Part shown: positions 49,978-60,129 of the stretch, piece by piece
How the letters are laid out: each line of letters begins with the position of its first letter
Numbering within the stretch: the first letter of the stretch is position 1
Origin: Lysobacterales bacterium
GTDB lineage: Bacteria; Pseudomonadota; Gammaproteobacteria; Xanthomonadales; BPKI01
Direction of reading: 5' to 3'
Assembly: GCA_026005055.1 (NCBI GenBank)
Contig: BPKI01000001.1
Coordinates: forward strand, 1,540,566 to 1,604,565
Length of the DNA stretch: 64,000 nucleotides
Position numbers and translations under genes: made by a program
The notes under the pieces: model-generated
Told to the model about the DNA's origin: nothing
What the model saw: the letters and a program-made list of their open reading frames with translations, nothing else
The model's database searches: none

Positions 49978-50645
49978 CGCGGCCCCCGCGTTTCCCGAGA
50001 CCAAATGGAGAAGCTCGAGCATTTCACGCCACTACGGAACGCAGACCTCCTTGCGGACATCGGCAACGCGTCCCTGGAGCACTCTCGGTGCGGGTCTGGA
50101 AGAGACCCTCCGCATCCCTGGAAGAATGGCTCACGGCTCGGTCTGAATCCGGCCCCGCGCTGGAGATCCGGGGATTTGCCCCGGGGACTCGGTGAGGGTG
50201 GAGAGGTGCTTGGGACGGGTGCTTTCGAGTCCGGATGCGAGCGAGGCGCGAGCATCCGGGCAGGGCCATCCGCTTCGGCGGCGCCTCAGGGTCGAGGGAT
50301 CGCGATGCCACCATGCGAGCGCGCGGCGAACGCGGGATCGAGGTTTTCCGTCCGAGCTCGCCAAAAAATGCGCGCAGTGGTCTCGTAGGATCGCTCGCGC
50401 CTCGACAGCGCGTTGTGCATCAGGGCCGATCGTCCTCCGCCCACCGCTGCCTCTTCGTTCCGACGATCAGCCCTCGAGCTTTGCTCATGCTCGGGCGAGT
50501 GCCGTGATTCACCTGCCCTTCGCGAAGGCTGTCCAGGGTCCTGGGGCGGAGGCGGGGATGCCGCGAGGGCCGATCCCGGATCCGAGCGCCATGCGATATC
50601 CGAACGGGAGCAGCGCCCTCGGCCGAAGCAGCCTTCATGAGGCAA
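49978..50645. other. Region without a supported gene
   Basis: Open frames exist on both strands but are Arg/Pro/Ser-rich and have no family features, as expected from high GC. The stretch should hold the promoter of the interrupted pectate lyase. The only structure noted is a short hairpin CCGGGG-ATTTG-CCCCGG at 50,168-50,184 of unknown role. Confidence 0.6.
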
Positions 50646-50670
50646 AAAGCCAGGCTTCCAGCCTGGCTTT
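50646..50670. terminator. Rho-independent terminator after tRNA-Ala
   Basis: AAAGCCAGGCT (50,646-50,656) and AGCCTGGCTTT (50,660-50,670) form a perfect 11-bp stem with a 3-nt loop. On the minus strand it is followed by a T run, 10 bp beyond the tRNA 3' end. Confidence 0.85.
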
Positions 50671-50679
50671 CGGAAGATC

Positions 50680-50755
<76 letters not shown>

Positions 50756-50768
50756 ACGCGAGCCCTCT

Positions 50769-50797
50769 ATCGTAGCGCTAAGGGCGTGGGTTTCCAA
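50769..50797 (-). promoter_or_regulatory. Predicted promoter of tRNA-Ala
   Basis: On the minus strand, TTGGAA (50,797-50,792) and TACGAT (50,774-50,769) have a 17-bp spacer. The -10 box lies 13 bp before the tRNA 5' end. Confidence 0.65.
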
Positions 50798-50849
50798 GGG
50801 CAGTAGTCGCTGCGAGTTCAAATCGGCCGAACGCTGCTGCGGGATCGAA

Positions 50850-51947
50850 TCAGCCGATCAGGGATGCGAGCAGTACCGAGCGCCAACCCGATCGCAGCGG
50901 CATCGGCGTCTCGCCGCGCAGGTGCGCTTCGAGCCAGCGGCGCGGCGCGAGCAGAGGCGGCGGCAGGCCGTGTTCGGCAGCGAGGGCGGCGACCGCCGCC
51001 GAGAGCCGTCGCAGCTGATCGCGGGCGGAAGGCTCCAGCGGCCGGGGAATCGGTCGAAATGGCTCCTCTCCTTCGGCGGTGGAGCTGAGGGCGGCGAGCA
51101 GGGTCTTCGCCTCGCTCCGATGCAGTCGCTCCCTCGGCCCCAGGCCGGCGAGCAGCGTTTCCTCGCGACTGGGCGGCTCGTAGGCGATGCGCACGCAGCT
51201 TTCGTCGGAGAGAAGCCAGCGCTGCGGCAGATCGCGGGCGCGGGCACGGTTCTCCCGCCAGAGGAGAATACGCAGCAGGCGGCGTTGGACGATCTCCGGG
51301 GCGAAGGCCAGCGCCGTGAACTCATGATGCGGGGGTGCGGCTGGCAGCTCGCCTCGGGCTGCGGCCACCATCCTTTGACACTCTTCCTCGAGCCAGCCGA
51401 GACGACCGAGTCGGCCGAGCGTCTCGCGAAGCCTCGCCGCGATCTCGGGCAGATGCCGAACGTCCTCGGCGGCGTAGCGGAGCTGTTCGGAACTCAGGGG
51501 GCGTCGCAGCCAATCCGAACGCGTCTGGTCCTTCGCCACCTCGATCCCGAGGAGTTGCCAAACGAGCGCTGCGTACCCGAGGCCGTGGCCGAGCCCGGCC
51601 AGGGCGGCGGCAATCTGGGTGTCGAACAGGGGCTCGGGAAGCGCGCCGAGCGCGTGCGCAAAGGTCTCGAGGTCTTCCCCGGGCGCATGCATGAGCTTTT
51701 CGCGCCTGCGGTCGGTGAGCATCCCGATGAGAGCGGGCGAGCGAGGCAAAGCCAGGGTATCGATGAGCACCGTGCGCCCGCCGCAGCAAAGCTGGACGAG
51801 CGCGAGCTTGGGGTGGAAGCTCCGCTCCCGCTGAAACTCGCTGTCCAGCGCGATCTCACCTGCTCGTTCTGCGAGAAAATCCTCGATTTCCCGTTCTTTG
51901 CTGAGAAGGTGTTGCAAGTCGTCAAAAACCGTTGCCGACGTCCTCAC
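50850..51947 (-). CDS. rnd: Ribonuclease D
   Basis: The 365-residue 3'-5' exoribonuclease takes part in tRNA 3' maturation. DEDD catalytic motifs are visible: ALDSEFQRERSFHPKLALVQL (DxE), HAPGEDLETF, and the third block with YAAEDVRHLPEI. Two HRDC-like domains follow in the C-terminal half. The start codon is a GTG at 51947; an in-frame TTG ten codons in is an alternative. It is divergent from the formylglycine-enzyme-like gene. Confidence 0.93.
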   Translation of the reverse strand: MRTSATVFDDLQHLLSKEREIEDFLAERAGEIALDSEFQRERSFHPKLALVQLCCGGRTVLIDTLALPRSPALIGMLTDRRREKLMHAPGEDLETFAHALGALPEPLFDTQIAAALAGLGHGLGYAALVWQLLGIEVAKDQTRSDWLRRPLSSEQLRYAAEDVRHLPEIAARLRETLGRLGRLGWLEEECQRMVAAARGELPAAPPHHEFTALAFAPEIVQRRLLRILLWRENRARARDLPQRWLLSDESCVRIAYEPPSREETLLAGLGPRERLHRSEAKTLLAALSSTAEGEEPFRPIPRPLEPSARDQLRRLSAAVAALAAEHGLPPPLLAPRRWLEAHLRGETPMPLRSGWRSVLLASLIG

Positions 51948-51960
51948 AATAGCCTATGGT
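51932..51960 (+). promoter_or_regulatory. Possible promoter of the formylglycine-enzyme-like gene
   Basis: TTGCCG (51,932-51,937) and TATGGT (51,955-51,960) are separated by 17 bp, 65 bp before the ATG. The -35 box lies inside the first codons of rnd on the other strand. Confidence 0.4.
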
Positions 51961-52024
51961 GATCGCGCGGCCGTGATGTCTCGGTCGCAGCCGAGTCAGA
52001 CGACAGAAATTTTCGAGGGTGCTG

Positions 52025-53890
52025 ATGATGCGTCGGTGTTGGGTCGGTCTCGCAGTCGGGGTGGGGATCTGCGCGATCAGCGGATCGGCGTCGGCGGTGC
52101 CGGTCTCCTCGATGATCCGGCTCGAGGCGGCGGTCTTCTGGGCGCAGTCTGCCGAAGAGGGGGAGGAGGAGGAGGAGCGCCGCGTGCGGCGCCGACTCGT
52201 GGATGCCGCCGGTCTGGAAGAGGGCTTCCGGCCCGACCTCAGTGCCACGCCGGTCGTCTCGATCGATCGGCTGCTCGACGATGCCGCGGCCGCGCTGCGG
52301 GCTGGGCGGCTGTTCGAGCCCGAAGGCGACAACGCGCTCTCCTACTATCTGCAGGTGCTCGAACGCGAGCCGCAGAACCAGCGTGCCCGGGAGGGCATCG
52401 ACCAAGTGGTCGAGCGGATGATGGAAAGGGCGAATCAGGCGCTTCGCGAGAATCGCGCCAACGAGGCGCAGCGCTTGCTCAATGTCGCCGAGCGCTTCCG
52501 CCCGGATGCGCCCTCGGTACAGGAAGTTCGGCGCACGCTCGAGGCAGGGCGCGAGCTCGCTGCGCTGCTGGCGCAAGCGGCCGAGGCTCGGCGTGCGGGG
52601 CAACTCGTGGCCCCGGCGGGCTCGAGTGCCGCCGACCTCTACCGGCAGGTCCTCCAGCGGGACGCCCAAAACGTGCAGGCGCGCGAGGGGCTGGCCGCGA
52701 TCGAACAAACCCTGCTCGAGCAGGCGCAGCAGAGCATCGCCGCGGGCCGTTTCGAGGAGGCGGAGCGGATCATCGCCGATGCCGGTCGGGTGAATCCGGG
52801 TTCGGGGGCGGTGCTCGAGACCGCGACGCGCTTGCAGCAGGCCAAGCAAAATCGCGCCTCCGAGCTCGTCGCGCAGGCCGAGCAGGCGCTCGCGCAGCAG
52901 CGTTTCGAGGAGGCCGAGCGCTTGATCGCCGAGGCCGAGCGTCTCACGCCGGACATCGAGGGGCTCGATGAATTCCGTGAGCGCATCACCAGCGTCAAGG
53001 TCTATGCCAGCATGCGGCCCGGCCAGGTCTTCAGCGACGCGCTGCAGGGCGGCGGGCGCGGCCCCGAGATGGTCGTGATCCCGCTCGGTGGTTTTCGCAT
53101 GGGTTCCCCTGAGCGCGAGCCCAACCGCCGGGCCAACGAGGGTCCGCAGTTCGAGGTCCGCTTCGCCCGCGCTTTCGCGCTCTCCCGGAGCGAAATCACC
53201 GTCGGCCAGTTCCGCGCTTTCGTGGAGGCCACCGGCTATCAGACGGATGCCGAAAAACTTGGCGATTCGAGCGTTTATAGCGAGGAGACGGGCCGGATCG
53301 ACAAGGCGCGGCGGATCACCTGGCAGAACGACTACGCCGGAGGTCGCGCCAGCGACGATCTGCCGGTGGTGCATGTCTCCTGGAACGATGCCAACGCCTA
53401 CGCCCAGTGGCTGGCCCGTTCGACGGGGCTTCGCTACCGCCTGCCGAGCGAGGCGGAGTTCGAATACGCCTTGCGCGCGGGCTCGACCACGATCTATCCC
53501 TGGGGCGATGGCAATCCCGATCGGGTGCTCGAAAACGTGACCGGCGACGGCGACCGTTCGCCGACCCGGCGCAGCTGGACGATCGCTTTTCCCGACTACA
53601 ACGACGGATTCTGGGGACCGGCGCCCGTGCGCAGCTTCCCCCCCAATCCCTTCGGCCTGCATGACATGAACGGCAACGTTTCGGAGTGGGTGCAGGATTG
53701 CTGGCATGACAACTATGTGCGCGCGCCGACCGACGGGCGGCCGTGGGTGAACGAGGGTTGCACCAGGCGGGTGATCCGCGGGGGCTCCTGGGCCAGCACG
53801 CCCGATCAACTGCGTTCTGCCTTCCGAGTGGGAGCGAACGCCGATTTCCGCAGCGCTCGCGTCGGCTTCCGCGTCGTGCGCGAGCTCTGA
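52025..53890 (+). CDS. Exported formylglycine-generating-enzyme-like (SUMF1) protein with TPR-like repeats
   Basis: The 621-residue protein has a signal peptide (WVGLAVGVGICAISGSASA), then a region of about 280 residues with repeated ...GSSAADLYRQVLQRDAQNVQAREGLAAI... modules and helical A/E-rich linkers. The C-terminal FGE-sulfatase domain begins near EMVVIPLGGFRMGSPERE and runs through RLPSEAEFEYALRAG, YPWGDGNP, FGLHDMNGNVSEWVQD and RVIRGGSW to GFRVVREL. Known relatives oxidise cysteine to formylglycine or act as non-catalytic sensor or binding domains; the usual active cysteines are not evident, so catalysis is uncertain. The repeated module also forms the periplasmic part of the Ser/Thr kinase at 3.4-4.8 kb. 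Confidence 0.88.
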   Translation: MMRRCWVGLAVGVGICAISGSASAVPVSSMIRLEAAVFWAQSAEEGEEEEERRVRRRLVDAAGLEEGFRPDLSATPVVSIDRLLDDAAAALRAGRLFEPEGDNALSYYLQVLEREPQNQRAREGIDQVVERMMERANQALRENRANEAQRLLNVAERFRPDAPSVQEVRRTLEAGRELAALLAQAAEARRAGQLVAPAGSSAADLYRQVLQRDAQNVQAREGLAAIEQTLLEQAQQSIAAGRFEEAERIIADAGRVNPGSGAVLETATRLQQAKQNRASELVAQAEQALAQQRFEEAERLIAEAERLTPDIEGLDEFRERITSVKVYASMRPGQVFSDALQGGGRGPEMVVIPLGGFRMGSPEREPNRRANEGPQFEVRFARAFALSRSEITVGQFRAFVEATGYQTDAEKLGDSSVYSEETGRIDKARRITWQNDYAGGRASDDLPVVHVSWNDANAYAQWLARSTGLRYRLPSEAEFEYALRAGSTTIYPWGDGNPDRVLENVTGDGDRSPTRRSWTIAFPDYNDGFWGPAPVRSFPPNPFGLHDMNGNVSEWVQDCWHDNYVRAPTDGRPWVNEGCTRRVIRGGSWASTPDQLRSAFRVGANADFRSARVGFRVVREL

Positions 53891-53943
53891 TCCGCGGCAA
53901 GATCCTCGCCGCGGCATCGTTCCTTCCGGGAGAGCCAGAAGGC

Positions 53944-53971
53944 GCGGGACGGCGAGGATGAGTCGTCCCGC
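53944..53971. terminator. Possible stem-loop terminator after the formylglycine-enzyme-like gene
   Basis: GCGGGACG (53,944-53,951) and CGTCCCGC (53,964-53,971) can pair over a 12-nt loop, 54 bp after the stop. There is no T run, so intrinsic termination is uncertain. The rest of 53,891-54,116 shows no gene. Confidence 0.35.
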
Positions 53972-54116
53972 CGCGTCCTGAGGCGTCCGTCTGCCGCGGA
54001 ATCATCCTCGATTCGGACATACCGACCGAGGCCGCTGGGCGAGAGGGAAGCACCGGCCTTTTGCGGGGGCGATGGAACCATCTCGGCCTACCCGCGAGGC
54101 TGGATTCGGTTTCGGC

Positions 54117-54145
54117 TTGACAATACGCTAATGCGCTATTACATT
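54117..54145 (+). promoter_or_regulatory. Predicted his operon promoter with overlapping operator
   Basis: TTGACA (54,117-54,122) and TACATT (54,140-54,145) are 17 bp apart. The imperfect palindrome TAATGCGCTATTA (54,129-54,141) lies between and overlaps the -10 box, a fitting place for binding by the TrpR-family regulator encoded next. No His-rich leader peptide or attenuator was seen. Confidence 0.65.
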
Positions 54146-54193
54146 GCCGGCCTTCACGAGTCCGGAGCTCAGCGCTTGAAACGCCGTCACGTC

Positions 54194-54520
54194 ATGCCCC
54201 GTATCGCTCGCGAGGAGGCCGAGCGCGCGCTCTGCCGGGCGCTGCTCGCCTTGCGCGAGGAGAAAGAGCTTTGCGATTTCCTCCGGGATTTGTGTACACC
54301 CGCCGAACTCGAGGCGCTCTGCGACCGCTGGCAGGTCGTGCCGCTCTTGCTGCAAGGCATTCCGTATCGCGACATCCACGAGCGTACCGGGGTGAGTGTG
54401 ACCACCATCGGCCGCGTGGCGCGCTTTCTCATGGGGGGCTACGGCGGCTATCGAGTGGCGGCGGAGCGGCTGGGTTGGGTTGCCGCGAGCAAGGGGGAGA
54501 GCGCCGATGAGCGCGCGTGA
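54194..54520 (+). CDS. hisR: TrpR/YerC-family regulator, probable repressor of the his operon
   Basis: The 108-residue protein belongs to the TrpR superfamily: [58 protein letters not shown], with the helix-turn-helix at [18 protein letters not shown], then [15 protein letters not shown]. Members of this family placed first in his operons of Xanthomonadales are predicted histidine repressors (HisR). The ATG at 54194 is used because the in-frame ATG at 54131 lies upstream of the predicted transcription start. It overlaps hisG by 14 bp. Confidence 0.8.
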   Translation: MPRIAREEAERALCRALLALREEKELCDFLRDLCTPAELEALCDRWQVVPLLLQGIPYRDIHERTGVSVTTIGRVARFLMGGYGGYRVAAERLGWVAASKGESADERA

Positions 54521-55400
54521 TCGGCTGCGCTTGGCGGTACAGAAGTCGGGGCGGCTCGCCGAGCCCTCGCGGGAGCTTTTGGCGCGCTGCGGCTTGAGCT
54601 TCCGCGAGAGCCGGGATCGCCTGTTTTGTTATGGCGAGACGCTTCCCATCGATTTGCTCCTGGTACGCGACGATGACATCCCCGGGCTTTTGCAGCAGGG
54701 CGTCTGCGATCTCGGCATCGTGGGACGCAATGTACTCGCCGAAGCCTTGGCCGCTTCCGAGAGTGCGGGCGAGAACCTGCGGGAATGGCTGCCGCTGGGT
54801 TTCGGCGCCTGCCGCTTGGCATTGGCCGTTCCCCAGGAATGGGGTTTCCTCGAGCTGCGCGAGCTCGCGGGGAAACGAATCGCCACGAGCTACCCGATGC
54901 TGCTTCGACGTTGGCTGGAACAACGAGGTTTGCGCGCCGAGATCGTGGTGCTTTCCGGCTCCGTGGAGATCGCTCCGCGCTTGGGAACCGCGGATCTCAT
55001 CTGCGATCTCGTCTCCACCGGCGCCACGCTCGCCGCCAATCAGCTTCGCGAAGTCGCGACGGTCCTCGAGAGCGAGGCGGTGCTGGCGGGGCCAGTTCGG
55101 CCTTTCGGCGATGAGCGGGCCGCGCTCGCGGAGCTCTTGCTCCGTCGCCTGCGCGGGGTGCTCGAAGGCCGTGCGAGCCGCCTCGTGATGATGCGGGCAC
55201 CGGTCTCGGCCTTGGCGGAGATCGAGCGACGCCTCCCTCGGGTCAGCGCGCGCAACGTGCTGCCTTTGGCCGATGCCCATGGGGCGGTGGCGATCCAGGC
55301 CCTGTGCGGGGCCGAGCCCAGCTGGGCGCAGCTCGAGGAGCTCAAGCGGCTGGGCGTCGAAAACCTGCTCGTCCTCCCCGTCGAGAAGGCGCTGTTGTGA
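54507..55400 (+). CDS. hisG: ATP phosphoribosyltransferase (long form)
   Basis: The 297-residue enzyme joins ATP and PRPP, the first step of histidine synthesis. Motifs include [64 protein letters not shown] and the PRPP-binding [19 protein letters not shown]. The C-terminal ACT-like domain (about 225-297) is the histidine feedback site of the long, hexameric form, so no HisZ is needed. The ATG at 54507 follows AAGGGGGAGA. Confidence 0.96.
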   Translation: MSARDRLRLAVQKSGRLAEPSRELLARCGLSFRESRDRLFCYGETLPIDLLLVRDDDIPGLLQQGVCDLGIVGRNVLAEALAASESAGENLREWLPLGFGACRLALAVPQEWGFLELRELAGKRIATSYPMLLRRWLEQRGLRAEIVVLSGSVEIAPRLGTADLICDLVSTGATLAANQLREVATVLESEAVLAGPVRPFGDERAALAELLLRRLRGVLEGRASRLVMMRAPVSALAEIERRLPRVSARNVLPLADAHGAVAIQALCGAEPSWAQLEELKRLGVENLLVLPVEKALL

Positions 55401-56698
55401 GCCTCATCCACACGTGGTCTTCCCTGAGGCCGAGCGAACGGCGCGTGCTGCTCGCCCGGCCGAGCCAAAACGTCGCGAAGGAGACAGGTGCGGCGGTGCG
55501 CCGGATTCTCGAGCAGGTGCGGGCGGATGGCGATCACGCGCTGCGTTTGCTCACCCGCCGCTTCGACGGCTGCGAGCTCGATGGGCTGTGGATCGGGGCG
55601 GAGGAACTGGCTCAGGCTTCGGCTTCGCTCGATCCAGCTCTGAAAACGGCGATCAGCGAGTCCATCGCGCGCATCGAGTCTTTCCATCGCGCACAGCGCC
55701 CTGCCGAGCTCAGCCTTGAGACCGCGCCCGGCCTTCGCTGCGAGCGCATCATCCGGCCCATTCGGCGGGTCGGCCTCTATGTGCCCGCGGGCAGCGCCCC
55801 GCTGCCCTCGACCCTGCTCATGCTCGCGGTGCCGGCGAAGTTGGCGGGCTGTCGCGAGATCATCGTCTGCACGCCGCCTCGCGGCGATGGTCGGATCGAT
55901 CCGACAGTGGCGGCTGCTGCGCACATGCTTGGCCTCGAGCGGGTGGCGCGAGTGGGTGGCGCCCAGGCGATCGCCGCCATGGCCTATGGCACGGAGAGCA
56001 TTCCGCGCTGCGACAAGATCTTCGGCCCGGGCAACGCCTATGTCACCGAAGCGAAGCGGCAAGTCGCCGCCGAGCCGGATGGACCCGACATCGATCTCCC
56101 CGCCGGTCCCTCGGAAGTCTTGGTGATCGCCGATGAATCCGCGCGCGCCGATTGGGTGGCCGCCGATCTTCTCGCCCAGGCCGAGCATGGCCCGGATGCC
56201 CAGGCGATCGCGGTCTCGCCAGCGCGAAGACTGCTCGAAGCCGTGGCCGATGCCATCAAGGCGCAGCGCGCTCGACTTCCGCGCTCGGACATCCTCGCGC
56301 AGTCGCTTGCGCATCTGCGCCTGATCGAAGTCGAGGACTTGGCGCAAGCCTTCGCCTTGAGCAACGAGCATGCCCCGGAGCACCTGATCCTGCACCTTCG
56401 CCATCCGCGTCGCTGGCTCGATCGCGTGGAGGCCGCAGGCTCGGTTTTCCTCGGCCCCTATACCCCCGAGACCTTGGGCGATTACACGAGCGGCACCAAT
56501 CACGTCTTGCCCACGGGCGGCGCGGCGCGCGCCCGCTCAGGGGTTTCGCTCGAGAGTTTCCTTTTGAGGATCACGGTGCAGGAGGCAAGCCGCGAGGGGC
56601 TTTTGGCCGTGGCCCAAGCGGCCATGCGCCTGGCCGAGGCCGAGGGGCTTGCCGCCCACCGCGCGGCGGTGGCCCTGCGCCTCGAGGAGGGCGCATGA
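55397..56698 (+). CDS. hisD: Histidinol dehydrogenase
   Basis: The 433-residue zinc enzyme oxidises histidinol to histidine in two NAD-dependent steps. Signatures are [60 protein letters not shown] and [13 protein letters not shown] (zinc and catalytic Glu/His), with [17 protein letters not shown] near the end. A GTG start overlaps the hisG stop (GTGA). Confidence 0.97.
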   Translation: MSLIHTWSSLRPSERRVLLARPSQNVAKETGAAVRRILEQVRADGDHALRLLTRRFDGCELDGLWIGAEELAQASASLDPALKTAISESIARIESFHRAQRPAELSLETAPGLRCERIIRPIRRVGLYVPAGSAPLPSTLLMLAVPAKLAGCREIIVCTPPRGDGRIDPTVAAAAHMLGLERVARVGGAQAIAAMAYGTESIPRCDKIFGPGNAYVTEAKRQVAAEPDGPDIDLPAGPSEVLVIADESARADWVAADLLAQAEHGPDAQAIAVSPARRLLEAVADAIKAQRARLPRSDILAQSLAHLRLIEVEDLAQAFALSNEHAPEHLILHLRHPRRWLDRVEAAGSVFLGPYTPETLGDYTSGTNHVLPTGGAARARSGVSLESFLLRITVQEASREGLLAVAQAAMRLAEAEGLAAHRAAVALRLEEGA

Positions 56699-57765
56699 AT
56701 CCCCTAAGCCTCGCTCGTCCTGAGATCTTGACCCTGAAGCCCTACGGCTCGGCCCGGCGCGAGGCAGGCCTGGCCCCGGTCCTGCTCAATGCCAACGAAA
56801 GCCCACAGCCGCGGCCGGGGCTTTGCGGGCTCAACCGCTATCCCGAGCCGCGCCCGCAGGCGCTCGTTCGCGCCCTCGCCGAGAGCTATGGCCTTCCTCC
56901 CGAGCGTGTGCTCGTGATCCGCGGCAGCGACGAGGCCATCGATCTGCTGCTTCGCGCCTTCTGCGCGGCTGGTCGCGATGCGGTGCTCATCTGCCCCCCG
57001 ACCTTCGGCTACTACGCGGTGAGCGCTGCGATCCAAGGAGCAGCGCGGGTCGAGGTGCCCCTCATCCCCCCGGATTTCCGCCTCGATCGCACAGGCATCG
57101 AGCGCGCGCTGCGCGAGCAGCCGATCAAGCTGATCTTCCTCTGCTCGCCCAACAACCCCACCGGTGGGGTGTTGTCGGAAGAGGAGATCCTCGCGGTGCT
57201 CGAGATGGCGGCCGATCGCGCCTTGGTCGTGCTCGATGAGGCCTACATCGAGTTCGCGGCGGCCCCCTCGTGGTCCGGACGACTCGATGCCTTTCCCCAG
57301 CTTGCGATTCTTCGCACCCTGTCGAAGGCGCATGGCCTCGCCGGCGCGCGAGTCGGGGCGCTGCTCGCCGATCCCAGGGTGATCGGCTTGCTCGAGCGCA
57401 TCCTCGCCCCTTATCCGCTGCCGGCGCCCAGCATCGAGGCGGCGTTGCAGGCCTTATCCGATCAGGCTTGGCTTGAGCGCAACATCGCCTACATCCGCAA
57501 GGCCCGGCAAGAGCTGGCCGAGGCGCTCGCCGCGCGCGAGGGCGTGCTTCGCGTCCTTCCTTCCGAAGCCAATTTCCTCGCTTTCGCGGTGGCCAGGCCG
57601 AAAGAGGTGCACGAACATCTCGCTGCCCAGGGGGTGCTGGTGCGCGATCTCAGTCGCCAGCCCGGCATGGAAGGCTTCTTGCGGGTGAGCGTGGGCCGCC
57701 CCGAGGAAAACGCCGCCTTCCTCGCCGCTTTGGACCAAGCCCTCGCGGAGACGATCGCGCCATGA
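56695..57765 (+). CDS. hisC: Histidinol-phosphate aminotransferase
   Basis: The 356-residue class II PLP aminotransferase converts imidazole acetol phosphate to histidinol phosphate. Visible motifs are [47 protein letters not shown] and the PLP lysine in [17 protein letters not shown]. The ATG overlaps the hisD stop and the 3' end overlaps hisB, both as ATGA. Confidence 0.97.
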   Translation: MNPLSLARPEILTLKPYGSARREAGLAPVLLNANESPQPRPGLCGLNRYPEPRPQALVRALAESYGLPPERVLVIRGSDEAIDLLLRAFCAAGRDAVLICPPTFGYYAVSAAIQGAARVEVPLIPPDFRLDRTGIERALREQPIKLIFLCSPNNPTGGVLSEEEILAVLEMAADRALVVLDEAYIEFAAAPSWSGRLDAFPQLAILRTLSKAHGLAGARVGALLADPRVIGLLERILAPYPLPAPSIEAALQALSDQAWLERNIAYIRKARQELAEALAAREGVLRVLPSEANFLAFAVARPKEVHEHLAAQGVLVRDLSRQPGMEGFLRVSVGRPEENAAFLAALDQALAETIAP

Positions 57766-58817
57766 AAATCCTCTTCCTCGACCGCGACGGCACCTTGATC
57801 GAGGAGCCGCCCGATGAACAGGTCGATGCCCTGGAAAAAGTGCGGCTCATGCCGGGGGTGATCCCGGCGCTTTTGCGCCTGAAGGAGGCGGGCTATGAGT
57901 TCGTCATGGTGAGCAATCAGGACGGTCTAGGCACGCCGAGTTTCCCGGAGGAGCGATTCTGGCCGGTGCAGCGCTTCGTGCTCGAGCTTTTCGCCTCGCA
58001 AGGCATCGTCTTTCGCGAGGTGCTCATCGATCGCAGTTTCGCTCACGATCCGGCGCCCACGCGCAAGCCTGGGATCGGCTTGGTGCTTCATTACCTCAAA
58101 GGCGGGGTGCTCGATTTTGCGGCGAGCGCGATGGTCGGGGACCGGGAAACCGATCTTCAGTTCGCAGCCAACCTCGGTATTCGCGGTTTTCGGGTCGGTC
58201 CTGCAGGTGAGCCATGGGCACGGGTGGCGAGCAAAATCCTCGGGGAGCGGCGGGCCGAGCTTCAGCGCCGGACGCGGGAAACCGAAATCGCCCTCGAGCT
58301 CGTCCTCGACCGCGAGGAGCAGCCTCAGGTCGAAACCGGCATCGGCTTTTTCGACCACATGCTCATCCAGCTCGCCGTTCACGGGGGCTTCGCCCTGCGC
58401 CTCCGCTGCCGCGGCGATCTCGAGGTCGATGAGCACCATACCGTCGAGGACTGCGCCCTGGCCCTGGGTGAAGCGCTTCGCCGAGCCTTGGGCGACAAGC
58501 GCGGCATTGGCCGTTACGGCTTTCTGCTGCCGATGGACGAAAGTCTCGCGCAGGTGGCCCTCGATCTCAGCGGCAGGCCCTATTTCGTCTTCGAGGGGCG
58601 TTTTCCGCGCGAGCAGGTCGGGGGCTTACCGACCGAGCTCGTGCCGCATTTCTTCCGTTCCTTGGCCGAGAGCCTCGGCGCGGCTTTGCACCTCTCGGTG
58701 CGCGGTGAGAACGCGCATCACATGATCGAGGCCTGTTTCAAGGCGGTGGGCCGGGCGCTGCGCCAGGCGCTCAGGCGCGAGGGCGAGCGTCTGCCGAGCA
58801 GCAAGGGGATGCTCTGA
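57762..58817 (+). CDS. hisB: Bifunctional histidinol-phosphatase / imidazoleglycerol-phosphate dehydratase
   Basis: The 351-residue protein fuses two enzymes. Residues 1-165 are a HAD phosphatase ([12 protein letters not shown] with the DxD nucleophile, [21 protein letters not shown]). Residues 165-351 are the dehydratase with metal motifs [31 protein letters not shown], and a second His cluster in [12 protein letters not shown]. The fused form is typical of Enterobacteria and Xanthomonadales and supports a gammaproteobacterial origin. Confidence 0.97.
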   Translation: MKILFLDRDGTLIEEPPDEQVDALEKVRLMPGVIPALLRLKEAGYEFVMVSNQDGLGTPSFPEERFWPVQRFVLELFASQGIVFREVLIDRSFAHDPAPTRKPGIGLVLHYLKGGVLDFAASAMVGDRETDLQFAANLGIRGFRVGPAGEPWARVASKILGERRAELQRRTRETEIALELVLDREEQPQVETGIGFFDHMLIQLAVHGGFALRLRCRGDLEVDEHHTVEDCALALGEALRRALGDKRGIGRYGFLLPMDESLAQVALDLSGRPYFVFEGRFPREQVGGLPTELVPHFFRSLAESLGAALHLSVRGENAHHMIEACFKAVGRALRQALRREGERLPSSKGML

Positions 58818-59419
58818 TGCGGGTGGCGGTGATCGACATGGGGCGCGGGAACCTCGGTTCGGTGTGCTACGCCTTGCGGCGGCTCGGCGCCGAGCCGGTG
58901 GTGGCGAGCGATCCCGATGGTCTTTCCGGCTGTCGGCGGTGGATCCTGCCCGGAGTGGGAGCGGCGGCGCCGGCCATGGCCAGCCTCGCCGAGCGCGGCT
59001 TCGTGCCGCTGCTTCGGGAGCCGCCGGTGCCTCTGCTTGGGATCTGTTTGGGCATGCAGCTCTTGTTCGAGTTCTCCGCCGAAGGCGCTGCGCCCTGCCT
59101 CGGCCTGATCCCGGGCCGGGTCGAGCCCTTGCCTTCTGGGCCCGGGCTTCGCATCCCGCACATGGGCTGGAATGCGGTTCAGCCGCTCATCCCCCATCCG
59201 CTGTTCGCCGGCATCGACCCCGGCAGGCAGTTTTACTTCGTGCACAGTTTCGCCGCCGCCTGCGGGGAGGCGACGATCGCCCTCTGCGAGTATGGCATGG
59301 CGTTCAGCGCGGCCGTCGCGAGCGGTCGGATCGCCGGTGTCCAGTTCCATCCCGAACGATCCGGGTCGGCCGGGGCCAAGCTCCTTCGCAACTTCCTCGC
59401 CGAGGCCACATGGAGCTGA
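58817..59419 (+). CDS. hisH: Imidazole glycerol phosphate synthase, glutaminase subunit
   Basis: The 200-residue class I glutaminase supplies ammonia to HisF. The catalytic triad is in GICLGMQLLFE (Cys) and GVQFHPERSGSAG (His and Glu). IPHMGWNAV and FYFVHSFAA are family hallmarks. It starts at the last base of the hisB stop and overlaps hisA by 10 bp. Confidence 0.97.
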   Translation: MRVAVIDMGRGNLGSVCYALRRLGAEPVVASDPDGLSGCRRWILPGVGAAAPAMASLAERGFVPLLREPPVPLLGICLGMQLLFEFSAEGAAPCLGLIPGRVEPLPSGPGLRIPHMGWNAVQPLIPHPLFAGIDPGRQFYFVHSFAAACGEATIALCEYGMAFSAAVASGRIAGVQFHPERSGSAGAKLLRNFLAEATWS

Positions 59420-60129
59420 TTCCTGCGCTCGATCTTCGCGGCGGGCAGGTCGTGCGCCTGAGGCAGGGGGATTTTTCCGCCCTCACCCGCTATGCCGAAG
59501 ATCCCATTCCGCTTGCCCGCCGCTTCGCCGAAGCCGGTTTCAGGCGCTTGCACGTCGTTGATCTCGATGGAGCCGAAGCCGGGGAACCCCGCCAGTCGGC
59601 ATGCGTCGCGAGAATCGCGCAGGCCTTCGGCGGCGAGGTCGAGCTCGGCGGCGGGCTTCGCCGAGAGGCGGATCTCGAGGCGGCCTTCGCCTCAGGCATC
59701 ACCCGCGCGGTCGTCGGCTCCGCGGCGCTTGCCGATCCCCAGGCGTTCTCGCGGTGGCTTTCGCGCTTCGGCGCCGATCGCATCGTGCTCGCCCTCGACG
59801 TGCGCGAAGAGGGTGGCATCTATCGCGTGCGAAGCGCCGGCTGGAAGGCCGACGGAGGGCTCGAACTCTTTGCGGCCTTGAGCCTTTTCTGCGCGCTCGG
59901 AGTCAAGCGGGTCTTGTGCACCGACATCGCTCGCGATGGCATGCTCACCGGCCCCAATCTGGCTCTTTATCGAGCAATCCGCGAGGCGCAGCCGGCGCTT
60001 GCGCTCATCGCCTCAGGCGGGATTCGCCACCAAGAGGACCTCGCCTCGCTCGCCGTTTTGGGCATCGAGGCGGCGGTAATCGGGCGCGCCCTGCTCGAGG
60101 GGCGCATCGCATCCACGACGCCATGTTGA
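59410..60129 (+). CDS. hisA: ProFAR isomerase
   Basis: The 239-residue TIM-barrel enzyme performs an Amadori rearrangement of ProFAR to PRFAR. Acid/base aspartates are expected in [18 protein letters not shown] (first strand) and [14 protein letters not shown]. Phosphate loops are LGGGLR and IASGGI. The ATG at 59410 lies inside the hisH 3' end. Confidence 0.96.
   Translation: MELIPALDLRGGQVVRLRQGDFSALTRYAEDPIPLARRFAEAGFRRLHVVDLDGAEAGEPRQSACVARIAQAFGGEVELGGGLRREADLEAAFASGITRAVVGSAALADPQAFSRWLSRFGADRIVLALDVREEGGIYRVRSAGWKADGGLELFAALSLFCALGVKRVLCTDIARDGMLTGPNLALYRAIREAQPALALIASGGIRHQEDLASLAVLGIEAAVIGRALLEGRIASTTPC

Noticed and set aside
50168..50184. CCGGGG-ATTTG-CCCCGG hairpin as a terminator
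   Set aside because: No T run follows on either strand and no gene ends nearby. It may be chance in GC-rich DNA.
52025..53890. Formylglycine-generating activity as a firm function
   Set aside because: The domain is clear, but the cysteines needed for oxidation are not evident, and no sulfatase gene is in the window. The call is kept at family level.
51944..53917. A 657-codon open frame antisense to the formylglycine-enzyme-like gene
   Set aside because: Repetitive Leu/Arg/Gly composition mirrors the TPR-like repeats on the true strand, and there is no ribosome site or domain.
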